Below are positions 1 through 7,777 of a stretch of DNA of 23,211 bases, in pieces. The stretch is taken from the IMG/VR virus record IMGVR_UViG_3300030677_000023, positions 1-23,211 of that record; one strand, written 5' to 3'. Within the stretch, counting starts at the first letter, position 1; every line of letters begins with the position of its first letter. The stretch is from a virus. The position numbers and the translations under genes were made by a program. The notes under the pieces were generated by a model. The model saw nothing but the letters and a program-made list of their open reading frames with translations, ran no database searches and was not told the origin of the DNA.

Positions 1-170
1 TCGTCCTCGTGTACCCAATCGACAAGTGGGTGCTCATGCTCTTGGCAGCCGGCGCTGAAGTGCGTAATCTGGGCGATGTGCGCTGGCTTGCCACCGAGGA
101 CCGTTCTCAGGGCAAAGGAACCGGCCGACATATCGCCTGCTTCGTGTTGAACCCAAAGAGCCCAGAATGA
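1..170 (+). CDS. C-terminal fragment of an unknown phage protein (5' end outside window)
   Basis: The frame beginning at base 3 is open from the window edge to a TGA at 168-170 and gives 55 residues. The fragment starts with a hydrophobic stretch containing YPIDKW, has a WL pair in its middle, and ends in a beta-like IACFVLNP segment. Its stop overlaps the next ATG (ATGA at 167-170), so the two genes are translationally coupled and in one operon. The pattern is faintly like the C-terminus of phage DNA adenine methyltransferases, but no catalytic motif lies in the window, so I give no function. Codons are G/C-ending, as in the neighbours, which supports real coding. Confidence 0.6.
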   Translation, partial: VLVYPIDKWVLMLLAAGAEVRNLGDVRWLATEDRSQGKGTGRHIACFVLNPKSPE

Positions 171-532
171 GCCGCATCTTCGCCGTCCAAAACCAGCTCC
201 ACCGCGACCCCCAAACGATGGAACTGGTCCCAAAGTTCGACCTGTCCGGGGCGCTCGAACACGGCGACGAGATCATCTACCTATTAGGGAGCAACGTCCC
301 GCCCTGGACCCCCGACCGCTTCCTCGACGATCTGCACCGCAAGCTCGCCGACTTCTGCGACGATGACCACCTGCTGCTGGTGGGCAACCCCGTGCTGATG
401 AGTATCTGCTTCGCCATCGCCGCCGACTATAACGACGGCCGCGTCAAGGTGTTGCAGTGGTCAGGCAAGGATCAGCGCTACATGCCGATCCTGGTGGACG
501 GTGTGTTTCGCGCCGTTGGAAATAGTATTTGA
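167..532 (+). CDS. Conserved phage protein of unknown function (121 aa)
   Basis: This is a small soluble protein with no membrane segment or recognisable catalytic site. It has the look of a protein I know from many phage genomes: an N-terminal VQNQ...DPQT...LVPKFDLS block, a central LLLVGNP segment, then a C-terminal NDGRVKVLQWSG element. No function is established for that group to my knowledge. It starts at the ATG overlapping the previous stop. Its last codons run into the -35 region of a strong promoter (529-557), so it is the last gene before a new transcription start. Codon use matches the neighbours. Confidence 0.8.
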   Translation: MSRIFAVQNQLHRDPQTMELVPKFDLSGALEHGDEIIYLLGSNVPPWTPDRFLDDLHRKLADFCDDDHLLLVGNPVLMSICFAIAADYNDGRVKVLQWSGKDQRYMPILVDGVFRAVGNSI

Positions 533-557
533 CATCTGCTTAAACCCCTGCTAATTT
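529..557 (+). promoter_or_regulatory. Sigma70-type promoter with two ATTTGACA motifs
   Basis: TTGACA at 529-534, a 17-nt spacer and TAATTT at 552-557 make a near-consensus sigma70 promoter, with a TG just upstream of the -10 (extended -10 type). It would drive the operon starting at 598. The octamer ATTTGACA occurs twice, at 527-534 (over the -35) and 554-561 (over the -10 and start site), in direct orientation 27 bp apart. The second copy has no -10 at the right distance and is better explained as a protein-binding site. Confidence 0.75.
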
Positions 558-597
558 GACACTATCGAAGCACAGAAAAGGAACGAAGGAACCCAAT

Positions 598-1173
598 ATG
601 GTTGACATCAACGATCTCGCAAACGAATACGCATCAGACGCCGCCGAAGCGGACGGCCCCAAGGCCGACAACGTCATGGTGCGCCTGGGCAAACTGGCCG
701 AGAAGCAGGCCGACGCCGAGCAGGTTCTGCTGAAGGCACAGGAAGCGGTCGAGATCGCCAAGAAGGCGGTCGACCAGATCGCCGAGCGCGAACTGCCCCA
801 AGCAATGGAGGAACTGGGCATGGAGATGTTCCAGACCTCCAGCGGCCTGGTCATCAAGATCAAAGAGTCGATCCGCGCCTCGATCCCCAAGAACTCGAAG
901 GGCCGCGCGCTGCAGTGGCTGCGCGAGCATGGCCACGCTGCCCTGATCAAGCGCTGCGTCAGCATCGAATTCGGGCGCGATGATGACGACGCCGCGAAGG
1001 CGCTGGCCGACGAGCTGCTGAACCGCGGCCTGATCGTCGAGGACGAGGCCAACGTCCACACCCAAACACTCGCCGCGTTCGTGCGCGAGGCGCTTGCAGA
1101 GGGCAAGGAGATTCCGATGGATCTGCTGGGCGTGTTCCGGCAGCGCAAATCGGTGATCGAGATCGGGAAGTGA
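598..1173 (+). CDS. Coiled-coil phage protein, function unknown (191 aa)
   Basis: I chose the ATG at 598 over one at 556 because AAGGAAC lies just upstream at normal ribosome-binding distance and because 556 falls inside the promoter. Residues about 25-70 are Ala/Glu/Lys/Gln-rich with heptad-like spacing (AEKQADAEQVLLKAQEAVE) and should form a coiled coil. Then follow a short hydrophobic beta-like part and a helical C-terminal half. There are no catalytic motifs. Being first in the operon that leads to the ssDNA-binding candidate and the helicase, it may have an early or recombination-related role, but that rests on position only. It ends by GTGA overlap with the next gene. Confidence 0.8.
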   Translation: MVDINDLANEYASDAAEADGPKADNVMVRLGKLAEKQADAEQVLLKAQEAVEIAKKAVDQIAERELPQAMEELGMEMFQTSSGLVIKIKESIRASIPKNSKGRALQWLREHGHAALIKRCVSIEFGRDDDDAAKALADELLNRGLIVEDEANVHTQTLAAFVREALAEGKEIPMDLLGVFRQRKSVIEIGK

Positions 1174-1364
1174 AGCAGTTCTTACTATTCGGTGGCGACA
1201 ACTACTATCCGAGTGGAGGCTGGGGCGACTTCAAAGGATCATTCGACACGGTCAGTGAAGCCGTCGAGAGCCGAGGTGGGGGCGACTGGTGGCATATCGT
1301 CGATAACTCCGGCTATGTCGTTTACGACCACGTCATGTACAAGATGGATGTAAAAATACCATGA
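1170..1364 (+). CDS. Small conserved phage protein, aromatic and glycine rich (64 aa)
   Basis: It starts with GTG at 1170, overlapping the previous TGA (GTGA), and ends in an ATGA overlap with the next gene, so it is coupled on both sides. The sequence is rich in Gly, Trp and Tyr (FLLFGGDNYYPSGGWGDF near the N-terminus) and contains a DWWHIVD segment. I recognise this as a type of small protein often seen in phage early regions, with no known function. There is no membrane segment and no metal-binding cluster. Confidence 0.75.
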   Translation: MKQFLLFGGDNYYPSGGWGDFKGSFDTVSEAVESRGGGDWWHIVDNSGYVVYDHVMYKMDVKIP

Positions 1365-1804
1365 GCGACCCCTATCAGTTTTCTCCCTTCGTCACCGCCA
1401 TTCTCGTCGTCGCGCTCTGCGTCGGCGCCCCGGTGTTAGCTTACTTCCTCAGCGCGCCGATCGAGAAGGTGATCCGGTTCTTCATCTGGCTTTGGCCGAA
1501 GCGTGGCGAACGACTATTCGGTGGGCCGATGGACGCGCTGGTAGTGCATGCGGTGGGCGCACTCCTGGACGATCTGTTCGATGCTCCCGTTTACGAACCT
1601 ACGCCGAAATTTTTACGTGCCGAAGATAGTCCTGAAGCTGTTGCAGCCATGACGCCGAAGAAGAAAAAGAATGGCGTCGTGGCTGCAACGGCTACCCGTT
1701 TACCGAAGACCCCGGTCAAGGGGTCAAAGCAAAGTGCACCGCGCGCCGGCACTCAAAAAAACGGCCCAAAATCCAAGAGCAAGCGAGGTAAGAGAAGCAA
1801 ATGA
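1361..1804 (+). CDS. Membrane protein with a basic C-terminal tail (147 aa)
   Basis: Residues about 9-30 (FVTAILVVALCVGAPVLAYF) are a clear transmembrane helix, and residues about 36-47 around IRFFIWLWP form a second hydrophobic patch. From about residue 98 the chain is dominated by Lys, Arg, Ser, Pro and Thr, a disordered and strongly basic tail that could touch nucleic acid or acidic lipid. Start and stop are both ATGA overlaps, which fixes the frame. No family was recognised. A membrane-anchored protein carrying a nucleic-acid-like tail just before a putative ssDNA-binding protein is suggestive, but its role is unknown. Confidence 0.75.
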   Translation: MSDPYQFSPFVTAILVVALCVGAPVLAYFLSAPIEKVIRFFIWLWPKRGERLFGGPMDALVVHAVGALLDDLFDAPVYEPTPKFLRAEDSPEAVAAMTPKKKKNGVVAATATRLPKTPVKGSKQSAPRAGTQKNGPKSKSKRGKRSK

Positions 1805-2622
1805 ATCAGAAAACCGCAACAGCGCCGAAGGGCGAAGTGGCCGAGAAGCCGAAGAGCACCAACGTGGCCGTGATCGACTACGGCGATGACGTCGGCGCCG
1901 GATTCGAGGGCGTCTCCCAGACCGATCTGGTCATCCCGTTCCTGGAAGTCCTGCAGCCGCAGTCCAAGAAACTGGACCTGAATCCCGCAGCGAAGGCCGG
2001 TGATATTCTCAATACGGTCACCAATGAGCCCTACTCCGGCACCGACGGCATCGCGCTGATCCCGTGCTTCTCCCAGCACATCTTCGTCGAGTGGAAGCCG
2101 CGCGACGACGGCGGTGGCTTCGTCGGCAAGCACGAACTGGACAGCGACGTGGTGAAAAAGGCGCAGGCCGCGAGCGAGAAGTTCGGCGAGTACAAGACCG
2201 AGGCTGGCAACGACCTGGTCGAGACCTACTACCTGTACGTCATCGTCCTCAAGGCCGACGGCACCACCGAGTACGCGGCCATCGCGTTCACCTCGATGAA
2301 GGTGAAGATATACAAGAACTTCATCACCAAGGCCAAAATGGTCCAGGTCGTGGTCGGCGACGGCCGCCGCATCAACCCGCCGCTGTTCAGCCACGTCTAC
2401 CGCCTGAAGACCATCAAGGAAGAGAAGGACGGCTTCAAGTATTTCAACTTCCAGCCGGTCGGCTTCAACGGCGCCGACGCCACCGCCGTCCGCCTGTCGC
2501 CCGACGACAGCCTCTACCAGGACGCCAAGGGCTTCAACCAGATGATCCGGCAGGGCGCGGTGAAGACGGCGGAAGCGACCAGCGAGCGCCCCGCGACGAA
2601 GGATGCAGAAGCGGTGTTCTAA
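1801..2622 (+). CDS. Putative phage ssDNA-binding or replication accessory protein (273 aa)
   Basis: The N-terminus (about 20 residues) is Lys/Ala/Glu-rich and probably disordered. It is followed by a block VIPFLEVLQP and a beta-rich, aromatic body with a VEWKPRDDGGGFVG segment. It ends in ...AEAVF: a terminal Phe after a mildly acidic disordered tail, as in phage T7 gp2.5 and bacterial SSB proteins, which use such tails to contact polymerase and helicase. It sits directly before the RecD-like helicase. The ssDNA-binding idea comes from tail and context only, as I do not see an OB-fold signature. Third-position G/C is very strong, so it is probably well expressed. It starts by ATGA overlap. 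Confidence 0.75.
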   Translation: MNQKTATAPKGEVAEKPKSTNVAVIDYGDDVGAGFEGVSQTDLVIPFLEVLQPQSKKLDLNPAAKAGDILNTVTNEPYSGTDGIALIPCFSQHIFVEWKPRDDGGGFVGKHELDSDVVKKAQAASEKFGEYKTEAGNDLVETYYLYVIVLKADGTTEYAAIAFTSMKVKIYKNFITKAKMVQVVVGDGRRINPPLFSHVYRLKTIKEEKDGFKYFNFQPVGFNGADATAVRLSPDDSLYQDAKGFNQMIRQGAVKTAEATSERPATKDAEAVF

Positions 2623-2667
2623 ACGATGCTGTGAAGACGATTTCCAAAATCGTCTTTACTGCATCGT
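2623..2667 (+). promoter_or_regulatory. Long near-perfect RNA hairpin (21 bp arms)
   Basis: Directly after the stop of the 273-aa gene, bases 2623-2643 pair with 2647-2667 around a 3-nt loop. All positions pair except one T-T mismatch (2630/2660) and one G-U (2633/2657). There is no T-tract after it. It lies between two operon genes that may need very different expression levels, so it could be a processing site (RNase III type), an mRNA-stabilising 3' end, or a barrier to exonucleases. Confidence 0.8.
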
Positions 2668-2681
2668 TTACGAACGCAGAT

Positions 2682-2710
2682 GCGGCACCCTTCACCGGGT
2701 GCCGCTCTTT
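2682..2710 (+). terminator. GC-rich hairpin, probable rho-independent terminator or attenuator
   Basis: Bases 2682-2690 (GCGGCACCC) pair perfectly with 2697-2705 around a 6-nt loop, and TCTTT follows at 2706-2710. The stem is strong but the T-run is short, so termination is probably partial. That would let the upstream gene be made in excess over the helicase. Confidence 0.6.
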
Positions 2711-2750
2711 GGAGGTATCCGCTGTTTTCGCAGTGACCCACCGGCCATTC

Positions 2751-3980
2751 ATGGACCTCTCCCCCCAACAAGACACCGCCCTGCGCAAAGTCGCCGCCTG
2801 GCTCGCCGACCCCCACGCCCCACAGGTCTTCCGTTTCTTCGGTCCCGCCGGCAGCGGCAAGACGTCGCTCGCAAGGCACTTCGCGAAGGACGTGGACGGA
2901 GAGGTGCTATTCATGGCGCCCACGGGTAAAGCCGCGCACGTCCTGCACAAGAAAGGCTGCACCAACGCCAGCACGATCCACTCGGCGATCTACAGCCCGA
3001 AGGACAAGAGCAAGGAGCGGCTGCGGCAGCTTGAGGCCGAGCGCTTGCTCCTGGAGAAGGAGCCGCACGAGAACCGCATCAAGCTGATCTCGATCACACA
3101 CAAGATCACCGAGGAGCGGGCCAACGTCATGCGGCCGATGTTCTCGTTGAACCTCGACAGCCCCGCCAAGACCGCGAAGCTGCTGGTGCCAGATGAGTGC
3201 AGCCAGATCGACAAGACCGTCGGCGCGGACATGGCGTCGTTCGGCGTCAAGATACTCGCGCTGGGCGACCCGTTCCAGCTGCAACCGATCTACGGCCCGA
3301 GCTACTTCCCGATCCACAAGCCGGAGGTGCTGCTGACCGAGATCCACCGTCAGTCGAAGGACAACTCGATCATCCGCCTGGCGACCGACATTCGCGAGCA
3401 ACGCGGCCTCACGATGGGCGACCACCACGGCAAGGATGAAGAGGGCAACGCCGTGCTGAGCCGCGTGCTGCGTGGTAGCGATCTGGGCAAGGATAGGATC
3501 GGCGAGATCGTGATGGCTGCGGACCAGCTGATCGTGGGCCGCAACGCTACGCGGCACACATCCAACGCCCGTATTCGCGCGCTGCTGGGTCACACGAAGC
3601 CGCTGCCGATGAAGGGCGACAAGCTGATCTGCCTGCGCAACAACCGCGAGATCGGACTACTGAACGGGCAGCTGTGGTTCTGCGAGGAGGACTCCTACGT
3701 CGAGGGTCGCTACGTCCAGCTCAACCTGCGCGGCGAGGACGACGAGCGCATGTTCGTCGAGGCCCACCAGGAGCCCTTTTTGGGCAAAGAGGTATCACCC
3801 TGGGCGATCAAGGATAGCCAGATGTTCACGTACGGCTTCGCGATCACCTGCCACAAGGCGCAGGGCTCGCAGTGGAAGCGCGTCGCCATCCTCGACGAGT
3901 GGCCCGGCGCCGACTGGGACAAATGGATGTACACTGCCGTGACCCGCGCCGAGCGCGAAGTCGACATCATCAAACTGTGA
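2751..3980 (+). CDS. RecD/Dda-like SF1B DNA helicase (409 aa)
   Basis: This is an ATP-dependent DNA helicase of superfamily 1, of the RecD2/Dda kind used in phage replication and recombination. Visible motifs in order: Walker A GPAGSGKT (31-38), an SF1 motif Ia-like APTGKAA (56-62), Walker B LLVPDE (144-149), motif III GDPFQLQP (172-179), motif V-like CHKAQGSQW (367-375) and motif VI YTAVTRA (394-400). The length suits a compact Dda-type enzyme. The start is uncertain: the ATG at 2751 directly precedes the family-like MDLSPQQ opening, but no ribosome site stands close to it. A GTG at 2733 is the alternative, with GGAGG at 2711-2715 rather far upstream. It ends by GTGA overlap. Confidence 0.93.
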   Translation: MDLSPQQDTALRKVAAWLADPHAPQVFRFFGPAGSGKTSLARHFAKDVDGEVLFMAPTGKAAHVLHKKGCTNASTIHSAIYSPKDKSKERLRQLEAERLLLEKEPHENRIKLISITHKITEERANVMRPMFSLNLDSPAKTAKLLVPDECSQIDKTVGADMASFGVKILALGDPFQLQPIYGPSYFPIHKPEVLLTEIHRQSKDNSIIRLATDIREQRGLTMGDHHGKDEEGNAVLSRVLRGSDLGKDRIGEIVMAADQLIVGRNATRHTSNARIRALLGHTKPLPMKGDKLICLRNNREIGLLNGQLWFCEEDSYVEGRYVQLNLRGEDDERMFVEAHQEPFLGKEVSPWAIKDSQMFTYGFAITCHKAQGSQWKRVAILDEWPGADWDKWMYTAVTRAEREVDIIKL

Positions 3981-4138
3981 AAACACACCTCACCGAACTC
4001 CGCAAAAACTGCGCCCGCATCGCCTTCATCGCCTCGGAGATGCTGTTCCGCGGGAAGGCGAGCCGACAGGGGCTGAAGGAGATCGGGGAACTGCTGGACA
4101 AGGCCAAAGCTGCGTGGGAGAAAGCATGCGCGCTGTAG
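3977..4138 (+). CDS. Small basic helical protein (53 aa)
   Basis: GTG at 3977 overlaps the helicase stop (GTGA). The protein is Lys/Arg/Ala/Leu-rich and predicted to be mostly helical (for example LKEIGELLDKAKAAWEKA near the C-terminus). It has no recognised family. Its end overlaps the ATG of the next gene by 13 bases in a different frame. Coupling on both sides and G/C-ending codons support it; the function is unknown. Confidence 0.6.
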   Translation: MKTHLTELRKNCARIAFIASEMLFRGKASRQGLKEIGELLDKAKAAWEKACAL

Positions 4139-4515
4139 ATCGTAAGGTGGTGTGGTTCGATACAGGATTCTTGCCTATCGCTTTCGGCTTCACGATGTGC
4201 GAGCGCGCGTACTACGCAGCGCTAAAAAAGATGTGCGTCAAAGAACCAGACAGGTACGAACTGGATGGTACCGGAGCGTGCACCCACATTATTCGACGCG
4301 CAGACGGCAAAGCGCCGCGCTTGGTGTGTATCGTAAGTCTAGGCGACCAGCGGGGACTATCCCGAGCGCAGACCGTAGCGACGCTCGCCCACGAGGCTGT
4401 CCACGTCTGGCAGACCGCGCTGGAGGCGATGCGGCAGACGGGCATCTCTGGTGACGAGGTCGAGGCTTACGCGATCCAGTATTTTACGCAGTGTATGGTC
4501 GGCGAAATAATGTAG
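4126..4515 (+). CDS. Conserved phage protein with HEAVH zinc-protease-like motif (129 aa)
   Basis: The ATG at 4126 has GGGAGAA just upstream and is preferred over an in-frame GTG at 4114. The sequence TLAHEAVHVWQ (from about residue 85) contains HExxH, the zinc-binding helix of metallopeptidases, and further on EVEAYAIQ provides a downstream Glu that could be the third ligand. I know similar short phage proteins with HEAVHVWQ and EAYAIQ blocks, none with a proven activity. It may be a minimal gluzincin-like peptidase acting on a host or phage protein, or a degenerate relative. It is followed by a promoter, so it ends its operon. Confidence 0.75.
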   Translation: MRAVDRKVVWFDTGFLPIAFGFTMCERAYYAALKKMCVKEPDRYELDGTGACTHIIRRADGKAPRLVCIVSLGDQRGLSRAQTVATLAHEAVHVWQTALEAMRQTGISGDEVEAYAIQYFTQCMVGEIM

Positions 4516-4524
4516 TTCTGTCGC

Positions 4525-4553
4525 TTTACTTCTGCCTCAGTCTGTCGTATTGT
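4525..4553 (+). promoter_or_regulatory. Sigma70-type promoter upstream of the ParB-like gene
   Basis: TTTACT at 4525-4530, a 17-nt spacer and TATTGT at 4548-4553 form a plausible promoter. TTCTGC around 4530-4535 resembles the bases at the same place in the 529-557 promoter. The -10 lies inside a 13-mer, TGTCGTATTGTCA (4543-4555), found again inverted at 11286-11298. An AAAGGAAC ribosome site follows before the ATG at 4591. Confidence 0.6.
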
Positions 4554-4590
4554 CACCACTCCATACCGTTCACCAAAGGAACGCACCCGC

Positions 4591-5433
4591 ATGGCCTCCC
4601 TCTCCAACATGGCGCGCTCCGGCGCCGTCAAGAAATTCGACGCGTTCAACGTGCCGCTCGACGCCCTCAAAGTGCGCCCCGGCTTCAACCCGCGCGACAT
4701 GCGCAGCGCCGAGACGCGCGCCCACATCAAGTCCATCGCGCAGACGCTGATCGACGGCGGCAGCGTCCCGCCGCTGGAGGTCGTGGTCGAGGACGACCAG
4801 TCGATCTTCATCGTCGTCGGGCACTGCCGGCGTGAGGCTTACCTGCTCGCCAAAGAGTCGGGCCTCGACATCACCAGCGTCGCCTGCATCCCGTTCAAGG
4901 GCGACGAGGTCGAACAGGCCGCGGCGAACATCACCAGCAATTCCGGCCTGGCGCTGACGCCGCTGGAGACCGCCGACGCCTACAAGCGCCTGATCGACCT
5001 GGGCTGGAGCGAGGAGAAGGTCGCGCAGCGCAGCGGCAAGACGCCGACGCACGTCCACAACCTGCTGGTGCTGAGCGCCGCCGATGCGGCGGTACGCAAA
5101 ATGGTCCGCAACGGCAGCGTGCCGGTCGGCGAAGCCATCGGCACGATCCTGAAGCACGGCGAGAAGGCCGGCGAATTCCTGCAGGGAAAGATCGACAAGG
5201 CCGAGGCGAAAGAAGCAGCGAAGGATCTGCCGAAAGCGGTCAAGACCAAGTCGCCCAAGCGCGTGTTCTCTGACCATTCGCTGGAGTTGATGGGCAGACT
5301 GGATGCGGTGTACGGCGACCGGGTGCTGGCGTCGAAGGATGCCGAAGCGACGTTCACGATCACCGCCGGGGAACTGCGCGCGGTGATCAGCGCCTATCGG
5401 GCGGCATATGTGGTGCAGGAGACGGAGAAGTGA
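4591..5433 (+). CDS. ParB/Srx-fold nuclease-like DNA-binding protein (280 aa)
   Basis: The N-terminal part (about residues 18-115) has the ParB domain layout: the box RPGFNPRD (29-36), and GHCRREA (77-83) matching the GHRRxxA-type box that binds the nucleotide in ParB proteins. An HTH follows at about 138-162 (WSEEKVAQRSGKTPTHVHNL), then a Lys/Ala-rich linker and a C-terminal helical part. In plasmids ParB does partitioning. In phages such proteins are usually site-specific DNA binders or nucleases involved in replication or host DNA attack, and no ParA partner is seen here. It has its own promoter and the ribosome site AAAGGAAC. GTGA links it to the next gene. Confidence 0.85.
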   Translation: MASLSNMARSGAVKKFDAFNVPLDALKVRPGFNPRDMRSAETRAHIKSIAQTLIDGGSVPPLEVVVEDDQSIFIVVGHCRREAYLLAKESGLDITSVACIPFKGDEVEQAAANITSNSGLALTPLETADAYKRLIDLGWSEEKVAQRSGKTPTHVHNLLVLSAADAAVRKMVRNGSVPVGEAIGTILKHGEKAGEFLQGKIDKAEAKEAAKDLPKAVKTKSPKRVFSDHSLELMGRLDAVYGDRVLASKDAEATFTITAGELRAVISAYRAAYVVQETEK

Positions 5434-5741
5434 AAGACCTAAACCATCCGTCGAATCAGGCCTATCAGGTCACTGTGGGCCGCGCTGCGCTGGACGTTCT
5501 GGTCGAGCGGCAGCGGCAGGTCGCCGAGGAGGGTTGGACACCGCTGCATGATGACGAGCACGCAGCGGGAGAGATGGCCGCAGCCGCTGCCTGCTATGCC
5601 CTGTCGGCTGCTGGTTTTCCTACCGTTTCATACTGGCCGTGGGAGCATGGTGAATTCAAGACGACTAGCCCGCGCCGTGACCTCGTCAAGGCTACCGCGC
5701 TGCTGCTTGCCGAGATCGAACGCATCGACCGTCTGGGCTGA
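5430..5741 (+). CDS. Conserved phage protein with EGW..xHDDEH motif (103 aa)
   Basis: GTG at 5430 overlaps the ParB-like stop. The protein has the recognisable pattern ERQRQ..EEGW.P.HDDEH followed by an Ala-rich helix (AAAAACYALSAAG), a Trp/Pro region, and a final helical RRDLVKATALLLAEIERID. This layout is common in phage proteins of unknown function. The helical HDDEH region could bind a metal ion, as in all-alpha nucleotide-processing enzymes, but I cannot assign that activity. It lies immediately before the DNA polymerase (4-base gap), consistent with a replication or nucleotide-metabolism role. Confidence 0.8.
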   Translation: MKDLNHPSNQAYQVTVGRAALDVLVERQRQVAEEGWTPLHDDEHAAGEMAAAAACYALSAAGFPTVSYWPWEHGEFKTTSPRRDLVKATALLLAEIERIDRLG

Positions 5742-5745
5742 TCCG

Positions 5746-7737
5746 ATGCCCGCAACCGCACCCTTATTCCCGCCGGACTCATCCTGGCGCCCCACGCCCG
5801 TCTGCGACCTCCCCGTATGGCCCAAGCAAGGCAGGATAGGCTATGACGTTGAAACCTGCGATCCCGATCTCAAGCGGCTTGGTGCCGGAGTGCGCCGTAG
5901 TAATGCAAGGCTTGTGGGCATCTCATTCGCCATCGAAGACGGTCCGCGTCACTATCTACCATTCGGACATGCCGGAGGTGATAACCTGCAACGTGATCAC
6001 GTACTCGATTACATACGCGATCAAGCTGCGTATTTTGAAGGGGACCTCGTAGGCGGCAATCTCCCCTACGACCTCGACTGGAGTGAGGAGCACGGGATCA
6101 AGTTCCCCAGGGTAAAGGCGTTCCGCGACATCATGGTCGCCGATCCCCTGATCTACGAGCTGCACCGATCCTACAGTGTGCAGAATATCTCCAAGCGCTG
6201 GGGGTTCGACGGGAAAGATGAGACACTGTTGAAAGAGGCGGCGGCGCAATACGGAGTGCATCCGAAAGAAGGATTGTGGGAACTGCCTGCGAGATACGTC
6301 GGCGCGTACGCGGAGGAAGATGCAGATCTTCCTCTGCGCGTGCTGCGTCGGCAAGAGCGCAAGATCGTCGAGGACGAGCTGGAGCGCGTCTACGCGCTGG
6401 AGACGTCGCTGCTGCCGGTGCTGGTGCGCATGAAGCGCCGCGGCGTGCGGGTGAACCTGCAGCGGCTTGCCCAGATCGAGCGGTGGTCGGTGCTGGAGGA
6501 GGCGCGGGCGCTGGACGAGGTGCACCGTCAGACGGGCGTCCTGATCCGCGCCGGCACGATGGACCGAGAAGGTCAAATATGGCAGGCCGAGGCGATTGCC
6601 CCGGCCCTGCGCCAGATCGGCGTCGAGCCGCCCAAGACCGAGAAGGGTGCGCCGTCGATCACGGCCGCGATGCTCGACGGCCTTCACCACCCCGTCGCCG
6701 ACGCCATCAAGCGCGCCCGCAAAGTGAACAAACTGCGCACGACATTCGCCGCGTCGGTGCGCGAGCACCAGGTCAAAGGACGGCTGCACTGCCAGTTCAA
6801 TCAGTTGCCGCGGAGCGATGACTCCAGCAGCGACAGCGATGAGGAGGGCGAGGGCGCGCGCTTCGGCCGCATGAGCAGCAGCAAGCTCAACCTCCAGCAG
6901 CAGCCCTCGCGCGACGACTTCTCGGCAATGTGGCGCGCGATCTACCTGCCGGAGGAGGACGAGCAGTGGGCTTCGATCGACTACTCCAAGCAGGAGCCCA
7001 TGTGGATCATATCCTTGGCCGAGCGGCTCCGACTGCGCGGCGCAAAGGAGTGCGCGGACCAGTACCGCCGCGACCCGAAGTCGGACATCTACCAAGTCGT
7101 CGACAGCTTCATCAACGTCGGCCGCAAGCAGAGCAAGATCATCTTTCTGGGCCGCGCCTACAACATGCAGGCGAAGAAGCTGGCCGTGGACCTGGGCAAG
7201 CCGACGCGCCTGATGGTCTACGGCCCGCGCGGCACCTCCTACCCCGTCGACAGCGACATGGGCAGGCAACTGGTCGGCCAGGGCAACAAGAAGTTCGTCG
7301 GCGCCTGCGAGGAGGTGGAGGAGTACGTCCGCAAGATCGACGCCGAGATGCCGTTCGTCAGGGAACTGTCGGAGAAGGCCGAGAAGCACGCCAAGGCCAA
7401 CGGCTTCGTGCGCACCGAGAGCGGGCGCCGCTGCCACTTCGAGCAGGACGAGAACGGCAACTACCAGTTCACCTATCGTGCGCTCAACCGGCGCATCCAG
7501 GGAAGTGCCGGCGATCAGACAAAGCAGGCACTTGTGAACATAGACCGCGAGGGCTATCGTATCCTCTTCCCCGTCCACGACGAGATCGCGAACTCCATCA
7601 AGAGCCGCAAGGAAGCCGACGCCATCGCCGAGATCATGTGCAGCGCAATCAAGATCGAGATGGACATGCGGGTTGACATTGAGATCGGGGAGTCGTGGGG
7701 TGGCAGCATGGGGCATGTATGGAAGGATGTGGCATAG
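5746..7737 (+). CDS. Family-A DNA polymerase with 3'-5' exonuclease domain (663 aa)
   Basis: This is the replicative DNA polymerase of the phage, of Pol I type without the 5' nuclease. The exonuclease domain shows Exo I YDVETCD (33-39), Exo II NLPYDLDW (105-112) and Exo III YAEED (188-192). The polymerase part has an RxSSSxxNLQ-like block (375-385), motif A with the metal ligand D412 (IDYSKQEP), motif B KQSKIIFLGRAYNMQ (461-475) and motif C PVHDE (609-613). An acidic Ser/Asp/Glu insert at 357-369 is unusual. Motif A reads SKQEP where most relatives have SQIE. The start ATG at 5746 was chosen because the family-like sequence begins soon after; a longer frame overlapping the previous gene is unlikely. 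Confidence 0.96.
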   Translation: MPATAPLFPPDSSWRPTPVCDLPVWPKQGRIGYDVETCDPDLKRLGAGVRRSNARLVGISFAIEDGPRHYLPFGHAGGDNLQRDHVLDYIRDQAAYFEGDLVGGNLPYDLDWSEEHGIKFPRVKAFRDIMVADPLIYELHRSYSVQNISKRWGFDGKDETLLKEAAAQYGVHPKEGLWELPARYVGAYAEEDADLPLRVLRRQERKIVEDELERVYALETSLLPVLVRMKRRGVRVNLQRLAQIERWSVLEEARALDEVHRQTGVLIRAGTMDREGQIWQAEAIAPALRQIGVEPPKTEKGAPSITAAMLDGLHHPVADAIKRARKVNKLRTTFAASVREHQVKGRLHCQFNQLPRSDDSSSDSDEEGEGARFGRMSSSKLNLQQQPSRDDFSAMWRAIYLPEEDEQWASIDYSKQEPMWIISLAERLRLRGAKECADQYRRDPKSDIYQVVDSFINVGRKQSKIIFLGRAYNMQAKKLAVDLGKPTRLMVYGPRGTSYPVDSDMGRQLVGQGNKKFVGACEEVEEYVRKIDAEMPFVRELSEKAEKHAKANGFVRTESGRRCHFEQDENGNYQFTYRALNRRIQGSAGDQTKQALVNIDREGYRILFPVHDEIANSIKSRKEADAIAEIMCSAIKIEMDMRVDIEIGESWGGSMGHVWKDVA

Positions 7738-7777
7738 AGAACCGCTGCACTGACAATAACCAACAGGAACACTATCA

